Source of the DNA: Methanosarcinales archaeon
GTDB lineage: Archaea; Halobacteriota; Syntropharchaeia; Alkanophagales; Methanospirareceae
Direction: 5' to 3'
Length of the DNA stretch: 7,612 nt
Assembly: GCA_025464275.1 (NCBI GenBank)
Contig: JAODGR010000072.1
Span: forward strand, 1 to 7,612
The notes under the pieces are model-generated. The model was given only the letters and a program-made list of their open reading frames with translations. It was not told the origin of the DNA and did no database searches. This document shows, one piece after another, positions 1 through 5,185 of the stretch (the first letter of the stretch is position 1; each line of letters opens with the position of its first letter). The translations under genes were made by a program, and so were the position numbers.

Positions 1-6
1 AACGGC

Positions 7-95
7 GTATAACAGAGCGTATCTGGCTTCGTGCCTTCGGCACTTCGCCCAAATCCTGCTTCGCAGGACTTTAGATACGCTCAAAACGTTAGGCG
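7..95 (+). mobile_element. attC: Integron attC-like recombination site
   Basis: This element has the layout of an integron cassette recombination site. The right core box is GTTAGGC at 88-94, an exact match to the R' consensus GTTRRRY. The left core GTATAAC at 7-13 keeps the terminal AAC and pairs with R' except at one position, counting one G:T wobble. Inner arms GAGCGTATCT (15-24) and AGATACGCTC (73-82) pair perfectly over 10 bp. Between them are two small hairpins: GTGCC-TTC-GGCAC (31-43) and TCCTGC-TTC-GCAGGA (54-68), as in attC sites with a branched variable terminal structure. About 89 nt is within the known attC size range. Cassette exchange would occur between G88 and T89, and the orientation fits the gene at 144 being the next cassette. 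The unpaired central spacer is lopsided (1 nt against 5 nt) and the second R'' base pattern is imperfect. No integrase gene is in the window, so activity is inferred only. Confidence 0.82.
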
Positions 96-130
96 AAATC
101 GGACTTCGGCGGGTAAATCTAACAAAAGAA

Positions 131-135
131 GAGGG
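131..135 (+). promoter_or_regulatory. Shine-Dalgarno of the cassette gene
   Basis: GAGGG lies 8 nt before the ATG at 144 and supports that start. No convincing archaeal TATA-like box separates the attC from the gene. The cassette may therefore rely on transcription from further left, as cassettes usually do. Confidence 0.55.
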
Positions 136-143
136 TTATTAAT

Positions 144-893
144 ATGAAGTGGAAAACTCACACATCTATCGCAAGAGCTATATCCAAATCACTAAATTTA
201 CCGAAAGATTTAGAAAAAGCATTATCTCAAGGTTCTATCGAGCCAGATAAGTACCCAGATAAAGTTCTAAGAGTGGGGCGAGGAGGAGTATATACAACCA
301 CTGCATCTCATCATGATCCAGAGATGAAGATAATAATGAAACACATATGGAGTGCGAGATCAGCCCACTTGCGAGGAGATGATTTCTCGACAATGAGAAG
401 CTTAGGAAGGGCTTTACACTATATTCAAGATAAAAGTGTATCTAAAGGGTTTCTTGGCTTATCACATGATTCTAGGGAAGATGAAGTATCTTATCAGCCC
501 ATTCCAGAAAATGCTATCGAGAAAGGCATTGATATCGCCGTTTCCTCCCCTCATTTCATTAAGAAGTCTATTAAAAGTGTTAGACCAAAGAAGAATCCAG
601 ATGAAATCATGTATCAAGCATGTATGTACTCGGCTGCCATAGCAAAGGCGGTAATTGGAGATAAAACACCCTCAGATAAGCTGGTAAGGAATTTTAAATT
701 TGTTAAAGAAAAGTATCGTAAAAGAACTATTCCGATAGCTTTAGTGACTTCTGGCATAATCTCCATCGGTTCCGTTGTTATGCAAAATTTTTGGTACATC
801 CTACTTGGAATTTTAGCTGGATATATTGCACAAAGATTGGACCTCAGATATCATTATTTAAAAGAAGAAGCAAGATGGTTTGGAATAAAATAA
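144..893 (+). CDS. Zinc-dependent phospholipase C / S1-P1 nuclease-like membrane protein
   Basis: A 249-residue protein whose first two thirds carry a metal-ligand pattern like that of zinc-dependent phospholipase C and S1/P1 nucleases: an N-terminal W3 and H6, D35, H56 or H57, then H92xxxD96 in an ALHYIQD context, and H108xxxE112. In that family these residues bind a tri-zinc cluster that cleaves phosphodiester bonds in phospholipids or nucleic acids. Residues about 195-230 form two hydrophobic stretches separated by a short turn, followed by a charged tail, so the protein is probably anchored in the membrane by a C-terminal hairpin. No signal peptide is visible, so the catalytic part may face the cytoplasm, unlike secreted relatives. 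GC content is well below that of its neighbours and it sits directly after an attC-like site, both pointing to transfer. It converges on trpF with a 20-nt gap. The substrate is unknown, and the family call rests on motif spacing only. Confidence 0.7.
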   Translation: MKWKTHTSIARAISKSLNLPKDLEKALSQGSIEPDKYPDKVLRVGRGGVYTTTASHHDPEMKIIMKHIWSARSAHLRGDDFSTMRSLGRALHYIQDKSVSKGFLGLSHDSREDEVSYQPIPENAIEKGIDIAVSSPHFIKKSIKSVRPKKNPDEIMYQACMYSAAIAKAVIGDKTPSDKLVRNFKFVKEKYRKRTIPIALVTSGIISIGSVVMQNFWYILLGILAGYIAQRLDLRYHYLKEEARWFGIK

Positions 894-909
894 ATTTACC
901 CAATTTACC
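893..909. repeat. Short direct repeat at the cassette/chromosome junction
   Basis: AATTTACC occurs twice, at 893-900 and 902-909, separated by one C, in the 20-nt convergent gap between the cassette gene and trpF. The inverted form GGGTAAAT is present at 111-118, pairing with ATTTACCC at 894-901, so matching 8-mers bracket the acquired gene. The match may be chance in AT-rich DNA. Confidence 0.35.
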
Positions 910-913
910 GAGC

Positions 914-1657
914 TCATCGTGGTCTGCATGCAGCTTCTATGAATCGTTTCACCCTGCCCTCATCCTTTATCCCTGGCTCGCGTTCAATACCGCTGGAGAC
1001 GTCCACAGCATATGGGCTGACCATATCAACTGCTTCCGTGACATTATCGGGGTTCAAGCCACCAGCGAGTATCACTGGCTTATTCAACCGCTCAACAATC
1101 GCTCTACTTATCTTCCAGTCATGCCTCTTCCCGGTTCCTCCGATCTGAGTGCCTGAGATAGTATCGAGCAATATCGCATCTGCCACAGCCTCATAAGCTA
1201 TTGCACGTTCCAGGCATTCGCTCCTGTCACCACCTACACCGAGCTTCTTTATCACCTTCATCCCCCTCGAACTCGCCATTCGCCTCACTTCAGCCACGAG
1301 CTCCACCGGCTCCTCACCATGTAGCTGTATGCAATCAGCACCGGTAGCTTCTATCTGTCTTATCCGTTCATCCACCGCTTCCATACTCATTCCATCCAGC
1401 GTAACCACCACCACCCTCGATACGAAAGGGGGTAGAGAATCGAATATATACTTCGTCTCCTCTAAATTCCTGTATCTTGGGGTGTTCGCAACGTTTATCA
1501 CACCGATAGCGTCAGCACCCAGCCGTGCTGCCATCACAGCGTCTTCTACCCGCGTATTACCACAGACCTTTACCCTCGTTCTTCTTACTCCCTTACCCGG
1601 CTCGATTAGCCAATCGAGAGCAAAATCTTCTCCTCTCGCTCCTTCTCCCTCCGCCAT
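914..1657 (-). CDS. trpF: Phosphoribosylanthranilate isomerase
   Basis: This enzyme converts N-(5-phosphoribosyl)anthranilate to the carboxyphenylamino-deoxyribulose phosphate in tryptophan synthesis (cytoplasmic TIM barrel). The core starts at residue 28 with VKVCGNT. C32 is the expected general base and D165, in ILLDT, the general acid. R61 in NTPRYR, the phosphate-binding GGTGKRHDW (173-181), LAGGLNPDNV (197-206) and VDVSSGIE with PGIKD near the C-terminus all fit TrpF. The only in-frame start is the ATG at 1657, which adds about 27 residues ahead of the usual N-terminus and overlaps the end of the upstream DUF460 gene by 52 nt. GGTGG ends 4 nt before this ATG and could serve as its ribosome site. 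Translational coupling with DUF460 is likely. No other trp gene is in the window. The enzyme identity is firm; the start is less so. Confidence 0.92.
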   Translation of the reverse strand: MAEGEGARGEDFALDWLIEPGKGVRRTRVKVCGNTRVEDAVMAARLGADAIGVINVANTPRYRNLEETKYIFDSLPPFVSRVVVVTLDGMSMEAVDERIRQIEATGADCIQLHGEEPVELVAEVRRMASSRGMKVIKKLGVGGDRSECLERAIAYEAVADAILLDTISGTQIGGTGKRHDWKISRAIVERLNKPVILAGGLNPDNVTEAVDMVSPYAVDVSSGIEREPGIKDEGRVKRFIEAACRPR

Positions 1658-2865
1658 TTAACCACCAGCTCATTCAGCATGTGCGCATCAACGAATGCGA
1701 AATCCCCCCTCACCATGACCGGTATTTCATCAACGGAGAAAGTGGGAATGCCTGACTCAAGGAACGTCTCAACTGCGAAATGCGACATCGGCTTGCCATA
1801 TATGACCACAGAAACACCCTTCTTCGCCAGTAATGCCGCGGTATTCCCACCACCTCCACTACCATCCTCGAGGAATACCACATCGCCATGCTTAAATCCG
1901 TATCTCCGCTCCACCTCCTGTATCACCTCACGATTGAATGCTCTTATCACCTTTATCCTCTTCATCCTCCTCATATCCGAACCCTTTATCGCCTTGCCCC
2001 ACTTCAATTCCTCTATAACTCTTCGCAACTCCTCATTCTCCGCTTCTTTATCTCTTATCTCTCTTCTCAGCCTCTTTATCTCCTTGTCCCTCCTCTTTAT
2101 CTCCTCCTGCTCTTCTAACTCCCTCCTACTCCTGGATCTGATGGATGCTATACGTGCTTGTAACTCCTGAATCTCTAACTCCTTCGCATCGAGCTGAGCC
2201 TTCAGAGCCGCATTAAGCTCCTTCAGCGCTGCTATGTCACGCTCTTTCGCTCTAACAGCCCGGCGCAGTAGTTGAATATCCTCACTCTCCACCCATTTCC
2301 CTCCTTCGCCCTCCTCTCCCCTCCCGCTTTTAATACCAGTACCGTTACTATTGATATCATCGCCTTCCTCTACCTCCCTCGCCTGAATCACACCCTTAAT
2401 TGCAGCACTGATGGATACACCCTTTATCACCTGCGCCTTTACCTCTTCCACATCCACACCCGGCGGCGTCTTCTTCCGTACCTGGGCGAACTTCTTCCTG
2501 TATCGTTTGAAGGCATGGAGGCATGCCGCCAGTGCGTCTCTCTCATGCACATTCCTGTACTCATAACCCTCGCCCTTTGTCAGTGCTATCTTCTCCTCTG
2601 TTGAGAGGCACTCCTTCAACTCGTGGATATGCGATGAGAAGACCTTGCTTATCTTCTTCACCATTGAGGGTGTAGGAGTGACGTCCGAAGCCACTATCAG
2701 GGGCGTGCCACAGGATACTATCCGTCTTATTGCATCAGAGAATGAGCAATTCTTCGAGCTGAAGACTTCTATTGGCTTACCATCGAGGTCGAGCATAGCA
2801 AGTCCGAGCGTGGTGCCCGGATCTATGCCGACGATGGTGTATCTTTGTCTCCGCCTCGCTACCAT
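1606..2865 (-). CDS. DUF460 / COG2433 RNase H-fold (RuvC/YqgF-like) protein with coiled coil
   Basis: A 419-residue archaeal protein of the DUF460 family, described as a possible nuclease of the RNase H fold; no function is established to my knowledge. Residues 10-125 form the RNase H-like domain: IVGIDPGTTLGLAMLD with D15 on the first strand, VASDVTP with D61, and NVHERDALAA with E108 and D110, which recalls the last catalytic Asp of RuvC. Residues 163-190 are a Gly/Glu/Asp-rich linker. Residues 195-288 are a long Arg/Glu/Lys coiled coil. Residues 303-419 form a compact C-terminal domain with GDVVFLEDGSGGGGNTAALLAKKG (328-351). Family members I recall are longer, often above 600 residues, so this looks like a short version. 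It is the first gene of a two-gene unit with trpF and diverges from the phosphodiesterase gene. The ATG at 2865 immediately precedes the conserved domain, and no other good start exists. Confidence 0.85.
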   Translation of the reverse strand: MVARRRQRYTIVGIDPGTTLGLAMLDLDGKPIEVFSSKNCSFSDAIRRIVSCGTPLIVASDVTPTPSMVKKISKVFSSHIHELKECLSTEEKIALTKGEGYEYRNVHERDALAACLHAFKRYRKKFAQVRKKTPPGVDVEEVKAQVIKGVSISAAIKGVIQAREVEEGDDINSNGTGIKSGRGEEGEGGKWVESEDIQLLRRAVRAKERDIAALKELNAALKAQLDAKELEIQELQARIASIRSRSRRELEEQEEIKRRDKEIKRLRREIRDKEAENEELRRVIEELKWGKAIKGSDMRRMKRIKVIRAFNREVIQEVERRYGFKHGDVVFLEDGSGGGGNTAALLAKKGVSVVIYGKPMSHFAVETFLESGIPTFSVDEIPVMVRGDFAFVDAHMLNELVVKWRREKEREEKILLSIG

Positions 2866-2935
2866 CTATTTATATTATACCCTCTTCTCTTTAAAATACC
2901 TTCCGCTCAGCAGCTCAGCAGTGTAGGTGGTAGGA
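2866..2935. promoter_or_regulatory. Divergent promoter region, DUF460 and phosphodiesterase
   Basis: This 70-nt intergenic stretch is AT-rich in its left half. TTTATATTATA (2869-2879) read on the plus strand is placed to give a start of transcription around 2900-2905, with a leader of about 30 nt for the phosphodiesterase. TATTTTAAA read on the minus strand (2890-2898) would put transcription of DUF460 within a few nt of its ATG, making that message nearly leaderless. AGGTGG at 2925-2930 is the ribosome site of the plus-strand gene. Promoter positions are inferred from spacing alone. Confidence 0.5.
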
Positions 2936-3439
2936 ATGAAAATCGGTGTGATTGCAGACACACATGACAACCTCGATGCGATAGCCGAAGCGGTGAAGAT
3001 ATTCAATCGAGAGGGGGTGGAGCTGGTGGTTCATGCTGGCGATTTCGTGGCTCCATTCACAGAGAAGCCGTTCAGGGAATTGAAAGCACCTCTGGTGGGC
3101 ATATTTGGTAATAACGACGGTGATAAACTGCTACTGAGCAGGAAGTATCATGAAGCAGGGGTTGGGGAGCTGTACGAGGACCCCCACACACTGAAAATCG
3201 CGAATAAGCACCTGATTGTGACGCATAAACCGGGGTTAGTGCCTGCCCTGGCTGCCTATGATGAGTATAATGTGGTGATCTACGGGCACACCCATGAGGG
3301 TGTGGTAGAGCACAGGGGAGGGGGTGATACTCTCACTCTCATTTTAAACCCCGGTGAGTGCTGTGGCTACCTCACTGGTAAGAGGACGGTAGCAATACTG
3401 GACCTGGAGAGGTGGGATGCAAAACTGGTGGAATTTTGA
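2936..3439 (+). CDS. MJ0936/YfcE-like metallophosphoesterase
   Basis: A 167-residue calcineurin-like phosphodiesterase of the small archaeal MJ0936/YfcE family. These cytoplasmic enzymes use two metal ions, typically hydrolyse phosphodiester model substrates, and have poorly known natural substrates. The expected ligands are all present: D8 and H10 in DTHDN, D36 in HAGDF, N59 in GNND, H97 in THK, and H118 and H120 in YGHTHE. The length is typical. I chose the ATG at 2936 because the protein then begins MKIGVIADTHDN as in relatives and AGGTGG ends 5 nt upstream. A GTG at 2927 would add only three residues. The gene converges on queE with a 31-nt gap. Confidence 0.9.
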   Translation: MKIGVIADTHDNLDAIAEAVKIFNREGVELVVHAGDFVAPFTEKPFRELKAPLVGIFGNNDGDKLLLSRKYHEAGVGELYEDPHTLKIANKHLIVTHKPGLVPALAAYDEYNVVIYGHTHEGVVEHRGGGDTLTLILNPGECCGYLTGKRTVAILDLERWDAKLVEF

Positions 3440-3470
3440 GTGAAAGAGTGAAATAATCCTATAACTACAG
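3440..3470. other. Convergent 31-nt gap without a clear terminator
   Basis: The gap separates the ends of the phosphodiesterase gene and queE. It is AT-rich with an imperfect inverted TATA-ACTACAGC-TATA motif across 3460-3475. No T-run typical of archaeal termination is seen on either strand. Confidence 0.3.
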
Positions 3471-4268
3471 CTATAATATCCCCATGTACCTGTGCACCTG
3501 CGGTATGACCATCACCTCATCGAGGAACGAGCCCGCCAGTTCGGATAGAGAGAACAGCGTCTCTATATCCGGTGGCTCTGGCTTGATGCTCATACCTCCC
3601 TCGACAGCGGGTGTAACCGTAACAGTACCGGTAACGGGCTGCAAGACGAACTTTATAGCATAATCCATCTCTGAGAGGTCTCTGCATACTACCTCTATCT
3701 CTCTCGCCGATGTGCTCCCTGTCACCACCACCTTCACTATCGTCTCGAGTCCACTCTCAACAGAGGCTCGTATGCACCTCAGTTCATTATCGTATAGGCG
3801 GGGGTAATCCGCATCTCTCACCGCCCTGTGACTCCTCAATTTGATATCGAGGGAAGCGAAATCGAAGTTCCGGACTACCGATTCAAATGCGGTGGCAGAG
3901 TACCCACTGGTCTCAATGAAATTCATGTAATCCATGCGTTTCGCCTCCTCCGCTATCTCATTCACAAATGCAGCACTGAAGAGTGGCTCACCGCCGGTAT
4001 AACAGATACTGTGTGTATCGTGCGTATGGAGCTCATTAACGAGCTCAAGCACCGAACAGGGGCTCAGTGGATTCTCTATCTCCTTCACTGCCCCGGCTCT
4101 GTTGACGAATGAGCAATATTCTGGCTCGGGGTTCCTGGCATATGCGGTATCACAGTAGAAGCATGAGAGGGGACAGCCAGCAAACCGGATGAATATCTGC
4201 CTCCTCCCTACGTATGGTCCCTCACCCTGAAAAGAACTGAATAACTCACTTATGTATCCCTTCACCAT
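3471..4268 (-). CDS. queE: 7-carboxy-7-deazaguanine synthase (radical SAM)
   Basis: QueE rearranges 6-carboxy-5,6,7,8-tetrahydropterin to 7-carboxy-7-deazaguanine, on the way to preQ0. In archaea preQ0 is inserted in tRNA and becomes archaeosine. The N-terminus has the family signature FSSFQGEGPYVGRRQIFIRFAGC (10-32), followed by the Fe-S cluster motif CX3CX2C at C32, C36 and C39. Further landmarks are TGGEP (91-95), ETSG (119-122), LDIKL (140-144), LQPV (209-212) and the C-terminal VIPQVHRYMGI (254-264). The 265 residues are in the normal range. The ATG at 4268 has no good ribosome site within range; a TATA-like stretch about 25-35 nt upstream suggests a short-leader or leaderless message. 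No other preQ0 genes (queC, queD, folE) lie in the window. Confidence 0.93.
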   Translation of the reverse strand: MVKGYISELFSSFQGEGPYVGRRQIFIRFAGCPLSCFYCDTAYARNPEPEYCSFVNRAGAVKEIENPLSPCSVLELVNELHTHDTHSICYTGGEPLFSAAFVNEIAEEAKRMDYMNFIETSGYSATAFESVVRNFDFASLDIKLRSHRAVRDADYPRLYDNELRCIRASVESGLETIVKVVVTGSTSAREIEVVCRDLSEMDYAIKFVLQPVTGTVTVTPAVEGGMSIKPEPPDIETLFSLSELAGSFLDEVMVIPQVHRYMGIL

Positions 4269-4291
4269 CCTGTTTAATTTAATCTCTTCCT

Positions 4292-4306
4292 CATATTTTA
4301 TATTTC
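4292..4306. promoter_or_regulatory. AT-rich TATA-like box between queE and tatD
   Basis: TATTTTATATTT at 4294-4305 reads as a TATA-like element on both strands. On the minus strand it sits where it would start transcription roughly 5-10 nt before the queE ATG. On the plus strand a start would fall near 4325-4330, about 20 nt before the TatD GTG. It is followed by a short CAT trinucleotide run (4306-4315). The assignment rests on composition and spacing only. Confidence 0.45.
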
Positions 4307-4348
4307 ATCATCATCAATGCAGAGAAGTGAAGAGGATGATATGAGGGG

Positions 4349-5140
4349 GTGAGGGTTGAAATCATAGATATACACTGCCATCTGACCTTCAAGGAATACG
4401 AAGCAGACAGGGAGAAGGTGATAGAGGATGCACGTGCGATATTGAAGTGCGTGGTGACGAGCGGAGTGGAGCCAGAAGATGGAAGGAAGGCGTTAGAACT
4501 TGCTGAATCGGAATCATGGCACGATTTCGTACTCGTATCGCTCGGCTTGCACCCGATACACGTAGTAGAGAAGAGTGACCACGAGATAAGTGATTATGAA
4601 GAATTTATAAGTAAGAACAGGACGAGGATAGTGGGTATAGGGGAGATAGGACTGGACTATTACTGGGTTCGGGACCCCATGAAGATAAAGAGGACGGAGA
4701 GTGTATTTGAGGAGCTGCTTGAACTCGCGCGGGAGTTGAACCTCCCGGTTATACTCCACCTCCGTGGTGAAGGAGCGATAGAGCGGGGTTTGAAGTTCGT
4801 TTCCGATGCTGATATAAAGAGAGCAGTATTCCATTGCTTCACCGGTAAGCCCCAGCTCGCAACTGCGATATGCGAGGAGGGGTATCACATCTCCCTCCCG
4901 GCATCGATAGTGAGGAGCAAGACGATGAAGAAGGTGGCGAAGCGGATACCTCTATCCGCACTCCATGCTGAGACCGATGCACCCTATCTGTCACCCGATA
5001 CAGAGCAGAAGAGGAACGTGCCACAGCAGGTGAAGGTGGTCTATGAAGAGATAGCAAGGCAGAAGAAGACCGATTTCCAGACCGTTGAAGATGCGATAGA
5101 CGCCAACTTCGAGCGTATGTTTGGCAGATCAGGATTATAA
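4349..5140 (+). CDS. TatD-family metal-dependent hydrolase
   Basis: A 263-residue TIM-barrel hydrolase of the TatD family. Characterised members are Mg/Mn-dependent DNases with exonuclease or AP-endonuclease activity, some acting in DNA repair or RNA turnover. Metal-site motifs appear in order: DIHCH (H9, H11), LGLHP (H68), GEIGLDYY with E99, ILHLRG with H137, FHCFTG with H162, and ETDAPYLSP with D210. RNVP (222-225) is the usual family motif near the end. The only in-frame start is the GTG at 4349, because a TGA lies 12 nt upstream in frame; the upstream GAGGA (4332-4336) is rather far for a ribosome site. It ends 45 nt before the FAD gene, which appears to have its own promoter. The family is clear; whether it acts on DNA, RNA or D-aminoacyl-tRNA is not. 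Confidence 0.9.
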   Translation: MRVEIIDIHCHLTFKEYEADREKVIEDARAILKCVVTSGVEPEDGRKALELAESESWHDFVLVSLGLHPIHVVEKSDHEISDYEEFISKNRTRIVGIGEIGLDYYWVRDPMKIKRTESVFEELLELARELNLPVILHLRGEGAIERGLKFVSDADIKRAVFHCFTGKPQLATAICEEGYHISLPASIVRSKTMKKVAKRIPLSALHAETDAPYLSPDTEQKRNVPQQVKVVYEEIARQKKTDFQTVEDAIDANFERMFGRSGL

Positions 5141-5167
5141 TCGAACGATCGAACGTAATTATAATTA
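5141..5167 (+). promoter_or_regulatory. Promoter of the FAD gene with a tandem 8-mer
   Basis: TAATTATAATTA at 5156-5167 is a TATA-like box centred about 25 nt before the ATG at 5186, so transcription could begin at or next to the start codon (leaderless). Directly upstream, in the position of the BRE or an operator, TCGAACGA and TCGAACGT stand in tandem (5141-5156), with a CGATCG palindrome at their junction. This may bind a regulator or may be chance. Confidence 0.5.
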
Positions 5168-5185
5168 GCTTGGGTATGGTATGAG

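Larger units (their letters stand above)
89..900 (+). mobile_element. Putative integron gene cassette, right end uncertain
   Basis: If the site at 7-95 is a real attC, the segment from its cleavage point (88/89) onward is the next cassette. It contains one gene in the expected direction, starting 49 nt after the core box, which is normal for cassettes. Its base composition (about 38% GC by hand count on sampled lines) contrasts with about 55% in the genes that follow. A complete cassette should end with its own attC, but none is visible after the stop codon at 893. The right limit is placed near the composition change around 900. The cassette may be the last in the array with its attC deleted, or the gene may have been fixed by another event. 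Confidence 0.5.

Noticed and set aside
27..70. Two TTC-loop hairpins read as a rho-independent terminator or small RNA
   Set aside because: Neither hairpin is followed by a T-run, and both are nested inside a longer perfect 10-bp arm and core boxes, which fits attC better than a terminator.
1..143. tRNA or CRISPR repeat in the structured left end
   Set aside because: There is no cloverleaf with a TTCRA arm and no acceptor stem, and there is no second copy of a repeat unit with a spacer.
1679..2604. Long plus-strand open frames opposite the DUF460 gene
   Set aside because: They give Ser/Leu/Pro-rich, low-complexity peptides that are antisense to a well-supported coding sequence and arise from its Glu/Arg/Lys-rich coiled coil.
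2927..2935. GTG at 2927 as the start of the phosphodiesterase
   Set aside because: The ribosome site AGGTGG overlaps this GTG, and the family N-terminus MKIG-I-DTHDN begins at the ATG at 2936.
4306..4316. CAT trinucleotide run as a microsatellite
   Set aside because: Only three to four units occur, which is expected by chance in an AT-rich promoter gap.
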